Positions 51,787 through 60,377 of a stretch of 64,000 nt of DNA are shown in pieces (the first letter of the stretch is position 1; each line of letters begins with the position of its first letter). Below the pieces are notes generated by a model that made no database searches, was not told the DNA's origin, and worked only from the letters and a program-made list of their open reading frames with translations. Source of the stretch: Paenibacillus solanacearum (GTDB lineage: Bacteria > Bacillota > Bacilli > Paenibacillales > NBRC-103111); contig NZ_CAJVAS010000002.1 of NCBI RefSeq assembly GCF_910593845.1, positions 385,698-449,697 of the forward strand. Reading direction: 5' to 3'. The position numbers and the translations under genes were made by a program.

Positions 51787-53962
51787 CGAAGGCTCCCCAC
51801 CATTTGGCGACTTTGGTGAGCTGGAGCTTCACCCAAGCAACCAACCGAGAGCCCATCTGAGGCTCGCTGCCCTCCCCTATCGCTGTGACCGCGCCTGTCG
51901 ACCATACCGCCGGCTCGCTCAACTGCGCGACCGCCTTGCCGTCGGTGCGGATTTGCACGGTGCGCGTCTCTCCGTCCCAGCCGACCGCGCCGCCGAACGC
52001 TTCCGCCGCGAATCTCGCGGGCACCATCGTCGACCCGCCGATCAGCTGCGCCGGCACCTCCAGCGGTACAGGGACGTTATTGCGCAGCGCCGTATTGCTG
52101 CCGATCTGCACCGCGACGGTCGTATTGCCCTTCTGCGCCGTAGCCGTACGCGTCGCCGCATCCCATTTCACCGTGGCGCCCACCGCTTCGAAAATCGCGC
52201 GGATCGGCGTGAGCGTATTGCCTTCACGCAAGACCGGCGGCTGTTCGAAGGCAAGCTCCTTGCCGTTCAGCATGACGGCAATATGCGACTCGATCGGAAA
52301 CGATTGGGCCGCGACTTTGCTTCCCTGCTTATTATAGACTGCCAGTTCAATTTCAGAATGATCCGGCACGTCTCCTGCCTTCAGGTCGATCCCGAACGGA
52401 GGACTTGACTGGGTATCGATCAGCTTGCCGTTCAAATAATACTCCAGTTTGCCGATATAAATATCCGGTATTTTTACAAACGGCGTAAGCTCCGTATTTC
52501 TTGTAAAGGCGTATTTTCCATCGGCCGGGACATTTCCGCGCGCATCGGCGGGCTTTGCCCCATTCTCCACCTTGTTCAAGTAAAAAGGCGAAGCGATCAT
52601 TTGTTTGTATAGCTTGTAAATCGTCTCGTTGTCACGCAGCGAGTAGTTGTTTTTCGACTCCGTCATCGCCAGATTGACATTGAAATAGGTGATCGACTTC
52701 AATCGCGGGTATTTGGCCGGCATGATCTCGTACAAGCGCTGCATATTGAGCAATCCGTAGTCGCCAAACGATTCATCCGGCAGGTTCGCATAATGGGAAA
52801 CGCCCGATTCGCTGAGCATGATCGGCTTGCGCTCGGCAAATTTGTCGTACAAATAATCGAGCCGTTCAATCGGGCTAGTCGCCTGCATATTGGCCTGCTG
52901 CGGGTCGCCGTTCTCATAAGGCTCCGTGTACAAGCTGACGCCTACCCAGTCGACGTAATCGTCCCCGGGATAATAAGCATCCATCTTGTAAATCGGCACA
53001 TCCGCCGGGCTCCACACCATCGCCACGTTAGGCGCTTCCTGTGCCATGACATCATGAACCATACGGAACTTCTCGATGTACAGCTGCGGGTCGCCGTGCC
53101 ATACCACCCAATCTCCGTTCATTTCGCTGGCATAGCGCAGAAAGATCGGTATTCCCGCTTCTTTCGCTCCCTTCGCCCAGCTGCGAACGACCGATTCTGT
53201 GACAGCTTCCAAGCCGTCCGACGGTTCCCATGCGATTTGCAGCGCCGATCCCGCCTGCTTCGCCCGCGTGGCATAGGCCTTCGGAAACGTGGCGTTCACC
53301 GGCGAATACGCAAGGTACAGCGCGTGCTTTTTGCCGTAAAACTGCTCCGACCGGTCAAAATAATTTTGCATTTTCGGATCGCGCTCGCTGTACAGCCCGA
53401 TATACGTGCCATATTCCGGCTCGTACTTGGATAGCGGCCCGCTCGCCGGCGCGGATCGCTTCCGCAGCGCCTCCGTATCGTTGACTGTCATATACAGCTC
53501 GACGGTCGTCCGAATTTGCTCTGCGCGCTGGAGGTCTTCAGCGCCCCAGTCTTTCCCGAATTTGAGCCAATATTCGTTCTCCAGCTCGTAATAGCGGATC
53601 GCCTGCTCGTAATCCTTCGTATGGTCAAAATATTCGTTCAATCTGCCGCTGAATAGCGCCGCGCTCTCCCAGTCGCCCTTGGACGCGTAATGCTCGACAA
53701 GAAATTTCCAGTGCGGGACGGCCGCGCCCGGATCGCCTTTCGCTACAGCGGCATCCGCTGCCTGCCAGCGGTCCCAGATCGCGTCCGCATGCGCTGTGCC
53801 GTTCCACCAGGGCGTGACGGCAAGCGCAAGGCCTACGCACAAAATCGGCGCAAGCAGCTTGCGGGAACGTAAACGGCGGCGACCTTCGCTTGCTGCTGCA
53901 GACGGCTTCGCTTGTCCGTATTCGCGGCGAGGCTGTTGATACTGTTTGTCTCGGGGTGGCAC
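51782..53962 (-). CDS. Secreted GH26-like glycan-active protein with copper-amine-oxidase-type repeat domain
   Basis: A 726-residue protein. An N-terminal basic tail and a membrane/signal segment (about 36-58) precede a helical repeat region (about 60-160). The middle (about 180-460) looks like a GH26-type (beta/alpha)8 barrel: FLRYASEMNGDWVVWHG with Glu280 as likely acid/base, VDWVGVSLYT, and LSESGVSH with Glu385 as likely nucleophile. Residues about 560-680 are a copper amine oxidase N-terminal-like domain (VMLNGKELAF, LTPIRAIFEAVGATVKWD), common as a wall or glycan-binding module in paenibacilli. GTG start after GGGGGAG. Substrate unknown; mannan-type activity is only a guess. Confidence 0.72.
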   Translation of the reverse strand: MPPRDKQYQQPRREYGQAKPSAAASEGRRRLRSRKLLAPILCVGLALAVTPWWNGTAHADAIWDRWQAADAAVAKGDPGAAVPHWKFLVEHYASKGDWESAALFSGRLNEYFDHTKDYEQAIRYYELENEYWLKFGKDWGAEDLQRAEQIRTTVELYMTVNDTEALRKRSAPASGPLSKYEPEYGTYIGLYSERDPKMQNYFDRSEQFYGKKHALYLAYSPVNATFPKAYATRAKQAGSALQIAWEPSDGLEAVTESVVRSWAKGAKEAGIPIFLRYASEMNGDWVVWHGDPQLYIEKFRMVHDVMAQEAPNVAMVWSPADVPIYKMDAYYPGDDYVDWVGVSLYTEPYENGDPQQANMQATSPIERLDYLYDKFAERKPIMLSESGVSHYANLPDESFGDYGLLNMQRLYEIMPAKYPRLKSITYFNVNLAMTESKNNYSLRDNETIYKLYKQMIASPFYLNKVENGAKPADARGNVPADGKYAFTRNTELTPFVKIPDIYIGKLEYYLNGKLIDTQSSPPFGIDLKAGDVPDHSEIELAVYNKQGSKVAAQSFPIESHIAVMLNGKELAFEQPPVLREGNTLTPIRAIFEAVGATVKWDAATRTATAQKGNTTVAVQIGSNTALRNNVPVPLEVPAQLIGGSTMVPARFAAEAFGGAVGWDGETRTVQIRTDGKAVAQLSEPAVWSTGAVTAIGEGSEPQMGSRLVAWVKLQLTKVAKWWGAFA

Positions 53963-54080
53963 CGAGGACTCCCCCTTCTGTTCTATGTAATCGTATTTCC
54001 ATTATACAACAGCATACGCTGCAGCAGGCAGGTCGGTCGCAGGAATCATATGGAACCCGCGACGCAAAGCCCGCCTCCGC

Positions 54081-54716
54081 TCAATACAACCGCTTCTCAT
54101 AGCTTTCCTTCAACGACTTCGCCACCGTTTCGGCCGTTACGCCCTGCATGCGGACGTGATCCGCGATGATCCGGGCAGCGCTCGGCAACTGCTTCTGCTC
54201 CGGCCACGTATCCGGCTCCCACAGCTTCGAACGTTTGAACGCTTTGGCGCAGTGCATATAACACTCTTCCACCTCCACCCCGATGCCGAGCAGCGGCGCT
54301 TTGCCGTGAGCTTTCATCTGTTCCAACAGCTGCTCATCGCGAGTAATGCAAGCTTTCCCATTGATGCGCAGCGTTTCTTCCAAGCCCGGGATCAAGAATA
54401 GGATGGCGATATGCGGATTGCTTAAAATGTTTCTTATCGAGTCCAGCCGCCGATTGCCCGGCCGTTCCGGCAGCACGAGATGGTTCTCGTCGATCACGTG
54501 CACAAACCCGGCGCCATCCCCGCGCGGTGACACATCGCACGCCCCCGATTGATCCGCCGTTCCGATCCATACCATCGGCGATTGCGCAATGAATGCCCGG
54601 CAATGCTCGTCGATCTGTCCTATCGTTTTGCTCGCGACCAGCTCGCTCGGATAGCCAAGCAGTTCCCGAAGCTGCTGTTCCGAAGTGATTCGCTGCTGGA
54701 ATGGATTTGTTTTCAT
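54081..54716 (-). CDS. PPOX-type FMN-dependent flavoprotein
   Basis: A 211-residue protein of the pyridoxamine 5'-phosphate oxidase fold (MSMEG_1061-like group). Markers are AFIAQSPMVWIGTADQSGACDVSPRGDGAGFVHVIDE, LVLPERPGNRRLDSIRNILSNPHIAILFLIPG and GKACITRDEQLLEQM. The late Cys/His segment EECYMHCAKAFKRSKLW is also typical. GAGAGGATG lies before the ATG. It stands alone between the GH26-like gene and the Nudix gene. The substrate is unknown; the group is thought to reduce small oxidised compounds with F420 or FMN. Confidence 0.82.
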   Translation of the reverse strand: MKTNPFQQRITSEQQLRELLGYPSELVASKTIGQIDEHCRAFIAQSPMVWIGTADQSGACDVSPRGDGAGFVHVIDENHLVLPERPGNRRLDSIRNILSNPHIAILFLIPGLEETLRINGKACITRDEQLLEQMKAHGKAPLLGIGVEVEECYMHCAKAFKRSKLWEPDTWPEQKQLPSAARIIADHVRMQGVTAETVAKSLKESYEKRLY

Positions 54717-54797
54717 GCGGGGTCATCCTCTCTTCAGTTATGATTAATCTCTTCTCCTCAAGCTGCGTTTAGCACCCCAACGCGCTTGCACTTTCCC

Positions 54798-55277
54798 TTA
54801 AAGACGCTTGGTCGTCCATTCCAAATACGTTTTCGTCTCCAGGCTCCACGTCCCGGACAACAGCCATTCTTTCGCCGCCCCTACGAGCGGAGAAGCATTA
54901 TTTTCGTTAATTTGAGATACGGACAGCCATTCCGCCCCCAATGAATCGTCGATGTTGGGGGAATGCCTTACATCCCCCGACACGTATTTCGTATCATACA
55001 GCACCGCGATATGGTGGCAATGCGTATGGTCAAACCCTTCCCTTGTCCAGGGCAGGACGAAATCACGGGTTCCGATCTGGCTCACGATCCGTACCTGGAT
55101 GCCCGTTTCCTCGAGAAATTCTCTGGCTACTGTGTTCAAAATCGTTTCATTCGGTTCAATGCTGCCTCCCGGCAAATCGTATCTCCCGGTATAAGGGCCT
55201 CCGTTTTTGTGAATGACCAGCAGCTTTTGATCTTTGACGCATACGCCGTACATGCCCAAGTGGCGATGAAACTTCAT
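54798..55277 (-). CDS. Nudix hydrolase
   Basis: A 159-residue Nudix protein. The Nudix box reads GGSIEPNETILNTVA then REFLEETGI (about 41-63), which fits the GX5EX7REUXEEXGU pattern. The ATG at 55277 (MKFHRHLGMYGVCVKD) follows GGAGGG; the longer frame to 55361 is not used. Nudix enzymes hydrolyse nucleoside diphosphates linked to other groups; the substrate here cannot be read. It diverges from the GNAT gene, the two starts being 197 bases apart. Confidence 0.87.
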   Translation of the reverse strand: MKFHRHLGMYGVCVKDQKLLVIHKNGGPYTGRYDLPGGSIEPNETILNTVAREFLEETGIQVRIVSQIGTRDFVLPWTREGFDHTHCHHIAVLYDTKYVSGDVRHSPNIDDSLGAEWLSVSQINENNASPLVGAAKEWLLSGTWSLETKTYLEWTTKRL

Positions 55278-55474
55278 TGTGCAACCCTCCAGTGCCGGAG
55301 CTTGATAAACGAACGTTCGCCCTCGCATGCATTCAGACGGAATACCGTAGACGCATGACAAGCGGTCGTAAAAAAATAAAAGCGGATATAAACCCAGGGA
55401 TTGTATTTTTATTCAATTTTATGTATATTAATTCCAATCAATGCCGAAAAGAGAGGGGATTTCAGGATACGGCC

Positions 55475-55897
55475 ATGATGTACGATCTCATTCGCTCCTA
55501 CGCCGAAGAAGGGAAGCTGCTCCATCGCACCCTCAGCTCGATCTATGAACATTTGCCATGTTTTTTCGTTGCGGAGCAGAAGGGGCATGTGATCGGGACC
55601 GTAAGTCTTCATATTTTAGATAAAGATCTTGCCGAAGTGCGGTCGCTCACCGTTTCTTCGCAGCATTTCGGATTGGGGATCGGTAAATCCCTTGTCTGCG
55701 CAGTGATTAACGAGACGAAAGCGCTTGGCGTGCAAACGCTGTTGTCGTTAACGTACCAAGTCGATTTTTTCAAGAAATGCGGCTTTCAGCTCGTTGACAA
55801 AGAGAAACTTCCGATGCCGAAAATTTGGAAAGACTGCCTCCACTGCTCAAAGTTCTCGAGCTGCGACGAGCATGCGATGACGGTCCATGTCTTGTGA
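55475..55897 (+). CDS. GNAT N-acetyltransferase (ArgA/YjcK-like group)
   Basis: A 140-residue GNAT enzyme: MMYDLIRSYAEEGKLLHRTLSSIYEHLPCFFVAEQKGHVIG, then the acetyl-CoA loop FGLGIGKSLVCAVI (R/QxxGxG/A-like), and a C-terminal LPMPKIWKDCLHCSKFSSCDE whose Cys residues are shared by this subfamily. I place the start at 55475, where AGGA lies seven bases upstream. Homology, however, seems to reach about ten residues further (RKERGFQDTA), so the ATG at 55421 or a damaged start is possible. The protein substrate or small-molecule substrate is unknown. Confidence 0.72.
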   Translation: MMYDLIRSYAEEGKLLHRTLSSIYEHLPCFFVAEQKGHVIGTVSLHILDKDLAEVRSLTVSSQHFGLGIGKSLVCAVINETKALGVQTLLSLTYQVDFFKKCGFQLVDKEKLPMPKIWKDCLHCSKFSSCDEHAMTVHVL

Positions 55898-55898
55898 G

Positions 55899-56360
55899 CT
55901 ATTGTATTTCCCCAAGATACGTTGGTCCCGCATGACCGCTGCGGTGCGATGCAATGATCGTTCGAAGCTCGCGCGGATACAGTGGAGCATCAAGAATTTC
56001 GTCCAGTTCCACCCACTCCGTCCCTAACTGGTTCGCGTCCATGCCTGTCGCCTGCACGGGCCGAACGGCTTCACCTCTAAACATAAACTCTACCCGATGG
56101 ATGTCTTTATCGGCAAAGCATTCCCTGACATAGAGCAGCTCCTTGACCTCGATGAGCCATCCGGTTTCTTCGATGCATTCCCGAATCAGGCATGACTGCA
56201 GCTTTTCTCCCGCTTCCTGTCCACCTCCCGGCAGCAAGTAATATATCCCGCTGTCATCCTGCATTTTGGCAACAAGCAGTTTATCGTCCCGGATGATGAT
56301 CGCCTTGGCCGAATTCCGTATCTTCAATGGCGGCTCCCCCTCTCTGATTATATTCTGCAT
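55899..56360 (-). CDS. Nudix hydrolase
   Basis: A 153-residue Nudix protein. It starts MQNIIREGEPPLKIRNSAKAIII and carries the Nudix box GGGQEAGEKLQSCLI then RECIEETGW (about 45-67). I take the ATG at 56360; the longer frame to 56492 overlaps the VanZ-like gene by 55 bases and is unlikely. It ends two bases from the stop of the convergent GNAT gene. It may have arisen with the other Nudix gene nearby, but the two sequences differ clearly outside the box. Substrate unknown. Confidence 0.83.
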   Translation of the reverse strand: MQNIIREGEPPLKIRNSAKAIIIRDDKLLVAKMQDDSGIYYLLPGGGQEAGEKLQSCLIRECIEETGWLIEVKELLYVRECFADKDIHRVEFMFRGEAVRPVQATGMDANQLGTEWVELDEILDAPLYPRELRTIIASHRSGHAGPTYLGEIQ

Positions 56361-56436
56361 CCATGTTTCCAATCCGGCCCGGCTGGAACGAAGGGTCCGT
56401 CTCTCCCCGCTTCTCGTTCCTATGTATACTTCAGCC

Positions 56437-56913
56437 TTACGCTGGTTTGCCGGGTCGGCGCATTCGGTTGGTTCGCCGTACATAAAGAACATCGTATAGA
56501 AAGTAACCTATCATTCCGCCTATGGTATTCAATATAACGTCATCTACATCACCTGTGCCCCTTCTTAGCAGCACCTGGCCTGTTTCCAAAACGATGATCG
56601 ACCCTATAAAGCAAAGGCTGAACCAATAACGATTTCTCAGCTTGGTGAATAAATAAGGCAGCATGACGCCAAAAGGAACGAATACGCCGATATTTCCCGC
56701 TAAATTAATGATCGGAAAGACGGTATTCCCACGGCTCATCGTGCTCATAAAATGTATGATCGTTTTCATCGGCACGAGGTTGAACCGGATTTCCGCGAGG
56801 ACCGTTCTGCCGAAGCCCCAAAGCATCCAATACAGCAAACAAGCGCTGTAACCGATAAAAATCAACCAGACTAGCCGCTTAACAGCTGAATGGTTCGGAT
56901 CTTCGTGCTTCAT
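56437..56913 (-). CDS. VanZ-like family membrane protein
   Basis: A 158-residue protein with five membrane helices and the VanZ-like pattern: NLVPMKTIIHFM, then FPIINLAGNIGVFVPFGVMLPYLF, then SIIVLETGQVLLRRGTGDVDDVILNTIGGMIGYF. VanZ itself lowers teicoplanin susceptibility, but most relatives have no tested role. GGGAGGC precedes the ATG. It is upstream of a Nudix gene on the same strand with a 76-base gap. No van resistance genes are near, so a drug-resistance role is not implied. Confidence 0.85.
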   Translation of the reverse strand: MKHEDPNHSAVKRLVWLIFIGYSACLLYWMLWGFGRTVLAEIRFNLVPMKTIIHFMSTMSRGNTVFPIINLAGNIGVFVPFGVMLPYLFTKLRNRYWFSLCFIGSIIVLETGQVLLRRGTGDVDDVILNTIGGMIGYFLYDVLYVRRTNRMRRPGKPA

Positions 56914-57040
56914 CGAAGCGCCTCCCTTCGGTCTTGTGCAGCGCGCTGTCTGGCTTCACCCAATGAACGTCTCGCCGCTTTGCATCTTTCAGCGTATCGC
57001 AAAATCATTCTACTATAAATTTGGTCCCGCAGGCACGAAA

Positions 57041-57102
57041 AGCTCTGACGCTGTGCCGCCAGAGCAAATATGGATCCCCCTCACAACCGTTAGCTGTGAG
57101 AC
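57041..57102 (-). terminator. Hairpins after the DUF6933 pseudogene
   Basis: GCTCTG/CAGAGC (57043-57066) followed on the minus strand by CTTTTCG, and CTCACA/TGTGAG (57079-57102). Together they could end transcription of the frameshifted gene. The rest of 56914-57156 holds nothing I can name. Confidence 0.4.
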
Positions 57103-57156
57103 TCTTATGTTAGATACTTTAATTCAGCGATAGGACAGCATGGGAGCGGGTGCCCC

Positions 57157-57665
57157 TTAGGGATTATTCTTCACATTCGTTCTAACTTGCGGATTCTTGA
57201 ACAATGCTTCCTTGAAGACATTGATCGGCTCCTTATAAGCGATTGGTTTGTAAATGATGGTATTCAGCCATTTCAACCGATCGATATCATCATCGTAATC
57301 ATCCGAGGAGAAAGCATGATTTCTTTCATTGTTCCCAGCACGCTTCTATTGTTTGTTTTGGAAATCATCAGATCTGTTCCCGCAGTTACATAAGCATGGA
57401 TTAAGCTCGAATTGACACCTTCGCTCTGGAGGTAGCTGATCAGCGTAGCTATAAACTTCTCCTTCAACGTTGTAAGCTGTGCGGATCTGACGCCATTCAC
57501 CATAATGCACAGGCGAGTTAAATCATTAACAAATAAGATATGTTTTCGGTTGTTTAATCGATGTATATTCGCATGCCAGCTCCAGAACGGGTCAACTTCT
57601 TCATGTTCCGCCGGATTCACTTTCATGTCTTTTAATAGCGATTGAGTGCATCTTAACACGATCAA
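57157..57665 (-). pseudogene. DUF6933-like gene with a -1 frameshift
   Basis: The first frame (TTG at 57665, MIVLRCTQSLLKDM...) gives a DUF6933-like protein that stops early at 57273 after RSVLGTMKEIMLS plus 12 odd residues. Reading on in the next frame from the same point gives a coherent end: SSDDYDDDIDRLKWLNTII, then KPIAYKEPINVFKEALFKN, ending NNP at 57157. The switch falls at a T-run (57311-57313 on the plus strand, AAA): one missing base would restore a 169-residue protein of normal length. Either a real broken gene or a base error. DUF6933 function is unknown. Confidence 0.7.
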
Positions 57666-57840
57666 AGCGTCTCATCCTTCCTGAATCTTGCACAGGCTTC
57701 CAGGGAAAGTTCGTACAAGGCTAGCATCATTGTACCACATTCCGTAAATGGGCGCTGGCCGTAGGTAGACGCGGGCTGTGTTGTTGCAAAATAGCCCGAT
57801 GACCTGATCGGTATGATGAAGTCCTCTCCGTTCTTGTCAA

Positions 57841-58728
57841 TTAAGGAGTGGTCGCTTTGTTGGCGGCCCGATACTGCAGGGGAGTCATTCCGATTCTTCG
57901 CTTAAACACTTGGCAAAAGCGAGAGACATGGGGAATCCCGACATGCATAGCAATTTCCTGGATGGGGAGCTCGGTCGTGCAAATGAGCAGACATGCCTCT
58001 CTTAGTCTTCGGGACAATAAATATTCAGATATCGTACTTCCCGTCGTGTTGCGAAAGAGCCGGGAAATATGCTGCGGCGTCAAAAAAAGCGCGCTGGCCA
58101 TTTGTCCCAAATCAAAAGGCTCCCGAAAATGAGTTTCGATCCATTGAAATGCTTTTTCCGCGTGACTCAAGGTTCGGGGCGCTTCCGATGTTGTATGCTT
58201 TACGGGCTTCCATGTGTTTTTAATCAGCTGCAAAAATTGTATCAGCAATAAAGAGAAACGTTCTTGTTGTTCCTCGGCAGGTAAATCGTGGTTGGGTTTG
58301 AACTCTTCAAATAAACGATCCAATGCGTCCCTTTGGTGACTATGGTCTATCACTTGCGTTGTAAGCTGTTCCTTCCACAGCATGACAAAAAATTTCTGAA
58401 GCACAGGGAAATGCTGAAATATCGGATAGAAGATTTCGGGCTCAAAGAGGATTTTGGAACGAATATAGTATCCGGTTTCAGATGAATGAATTTTGATGCG
58501 GTGCAATTGAAACGGCTGGAAAAACATGATAGTCCCCGGCTTGATCGGCATAATGTTGTGATCGATAATGACGATGCCTTCGCCCTGCTGCAAATAAACA
58601 AACTCCATGCCTTGGTGGGCGTGGTTCTTATCCCAAATCGCACCCTCACCGTAGGTCTTGTCATAAGAATGCAGCTTGTACGGCTTCCGATCGAGCCGAA
58701 AGTTCTGAAAGACCGGGCTTACTTTCAT
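57841..58728 (-). CDS. AraC-family transcriptional regulator with cupin N-terminal domain
   Basis: A 295-residue regulator. The N-terminal half (about 25-120) is a cupin-like effector domain (HAHQGMEFVYLQQGEGIVIID, GTIMFFQPFQLHRI). The C-terminal AraC domain has two helix-turn-helices: FDLGQMASALFLTPQHISRLFRNTTGSTI and PIQEIAMHVGIPHVSRFCQVFKRRIGMTPLQYR. The ATG at 58728 follows GGAGG. It is divergent from the sulfatase-GH115-binding protein genes with 232 bases between, so it is the natural candidate to control them in response to a sugar or oligosaccharide. Confidence 0.9.
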   Translation of the reverse strand: MKVSPVFQNFRLDRKPYKLHSYDKTYGEGAIWDKNHAHQGMEFVYLQQGEGIVIIDHNIMPIKPGTIMFFQPFQLHRIKIHSSETGYYIRSKILFEPEIFYPIFQHFPVLQKFFVMLWKEQLTTQVIDHSHQRDALDRLFEEFKPNHDLPAEEQQERFSLLLIQFLQLIKNTWKPVKHTTSEAPRTLSHAEKAFQWIETHFREPFDLGQMASALFLTPQHISRLFRNTTGSTISEYLLSRRLREACLLICTTELPIQEIAMHVGIPHVSRFCQVFKRRIGMTPLQYRAANKATTP

Positions 58729-58877
58729 CAGTTCCACCTCCAGGCAACCGCAGTCGGACTTTGGAATGTGCCGGTATTTTAGTTATATCATAGTGTAACC
58801 GCTTTATAAAGTTAAGACAGCAACATTTTTTGCTAATCCGTGGATATCCGTTGCCCCGCTATTACGATATTGTTATT

Positions 58878-58906
58878 TTGTAAACGTCACTACGTTCATC
58901 TATATA
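58878..58906 (+). promoter_or_regulatory. Promoter candidate for the sulfatase operon
   Basis: TTGTAA (58878-58883), 17-base spacer, TATATA (58901-58906), 55 bases before the sulfatase ATG. The spacer contains AACGT-CACT-ACGTT, a small inverted repeat that may be an activator site. Confidence 0.45.
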
Positions 58907-58960
58907 AGTGGTTATAGCAAGATATCCTGGAGGACGATATCGAGCACAGGAGGTCATGCA

Positions 58961-60328
58961 ATGAGTTCAAAAAGACCCAACATACTTTTTCTCATGAGCG
59001 ATGAGCATCGGTACGATGTCATCGGATACGCAGGCAACGAAGTCGTCCGTACTCCCAATCTGGATCGATTGGCCGCCGGCGGTGCGATATTCACCTCTGC
59101 GTATACCCCCTCGCCGATCTGCATCCCTGCCCGGCAGTCGATGATGGCGGGACAACTTCCCCGAACATGTCAATGCGAACGGTTCGGCGACGATCTTACT
59201 CCCGGCTATATGACCTTTGCCCGTCAACTCGCGGAGTACGGCTACGAAGCTGTCGTCAGCGGCAAGCTGCACCACTTGGGTCCGGATCAAATGCAAGGCT
59301 GGACTACGCGAATCAGCGGCGATATGCATACTGATCCCCGTTATCTAAGCGAGAAGGCAAGGGAGGAGCGACGATCGTTCAGTTCCTTCAAATGGAATGA
59401 TGCCAGAGAAATCATGCGAGCCGGCGTGGGCAGAGGCCCTTATATCGCTCAGGATGAATACGCGGTACAAGGTGCGGTCCAATTCATAGAAGATTATTTT
59501 ACGAACCCCTACTACGATCGTGTGCAAACGCATCCGCTGCTACTGAAGGTAAGCTTGATGCAGCCCCATTATCCTTACTTAACAAGCGAGGACAAGTTCA
59601 AGTATTACTTGAATCGAGTTAAGCCTTATTTGCAGGAGCAAGTATTCAACCATCCCTTCCTCCGCCAACGTCAAGTCAAGCCGGGGGTAGATGTGACCGA
59701 ACGCGATCTTCTTCGCGCTACAGCCGCATATTACGGCATGATTGAAACGATGGACGACATGTTGGGTCAGGTGATGGAGGCGCTTGTACAGGCGGGACAA
59801 CATCTTGATGACTGGGTTATCGTCTATACGAGCGATCATGGAGAAATGCTGGGTCAGCATGGCATTTGGGAGAAGCAAAAATTTTTTGAGGCCAGCGTAC
59901 GTGTCCCTTTGCTCATTCGGTACCCGGGGAAATTGACCGGAGGACGGTCGATTGGACATAATGTCAGTCTTTGCGATGTATTCGCAACATTATGCGATTT
60001 GACGGGGATCCCCATTCCTCCGGGGCTGGACAGCCGAAGCCTGGTGCCGCTGATGGAGGAGCCTGCCCCCAATTGGCTGAATGAAGCTGTTTCTCAATTT
60101 CGCGGGACAAACCTGATGATCAAGAAAGACCATCTAAAGTACCAGTATTACGGCGAAGAAATGCCTGAGGTCTTGTTCGATTTGCAGCGCAACCCGGAAG
60201 AAACCATCAATTTCATGGAGGATTTGAATTATCAAGAGCACGTGCGCGAATTTAGACAACGCAGGGCGGAGCTTGGTTTCGGCCCCGATGCGGTGCCTGA
60301 CTATAAGAACGCAGGTTATTCCCTATAA
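58961..60328 (+). CDS. Cys-type sulfatase (formylglycine-dependent)
   Basis: A 455-residue type I sulfatase that should remove sulfate esters from a sugar. The signature CIPARQSMMAG has Cys54 (C-x-P-x-R), which must be oxidised to formylglycine by a maturase not encoded here. N-terminal NILFLMSDEHRYDVIGYAG and YTSDHGEMLGQHGIWEK hold metal ligands. There is no signal peptide, so it acts on an imported oligosaccharide in the cytosol. AGGAGG precedes the ATG. It is the first gene of the locus, with a GH115-like enzyme and a sugar-binding protein after it. Confidence 0.88.
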   Translation: MSSKRPNILFLMSDEHRYDVIGYAGNEVVRTPNLDRLAAGGAIFTSAYTPSPICIPARQSMMAGQLPRTCQCERFGDDLTPGYMTFARQLAEYGYEAVVSGKLHHLGPDQMQGWTTRISGDMHTDPRYLSEKAREERRSFSSFKWNDAREIMRAGVGRGPYIAQDEYAVQGAVQFIEDYFTNPYYDRVQTHPLLLKVSLMQPHYPYLTSEDKFKYYLNRVKPYLQEQVFNHPFLRQRQVKPGVDVTERDLLRATAAYYGMIETMDDMLGQVMEALVQAGQHLDDWVIVYTSDHGEMLGQHGIWEKQKFFEASVRVPLLIRYPGKLTGGRSIGHNVSLCDVFATLCDLTGIPIPPGLDSRSLVPLMEEPAPNWLNEAVSQFRGTNLMIKKDHLKYQYYGEEMPEVLFDLQRNPEETINFMEDLNYQEHVREFRQRRAELGFGPDAVPDYKNAGYSL

Positions 60329-60377
60329 AGTCATGAAAGCGATATTTTATCCCTTACGATCAAACCGGAGGTAATCA

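Noticed and set aside
56361..56492. N-terminal extension of the second Nudix protein
   Set aside because: It overlaps the VanZ-like gene and resembles no Nudix N-terminus.
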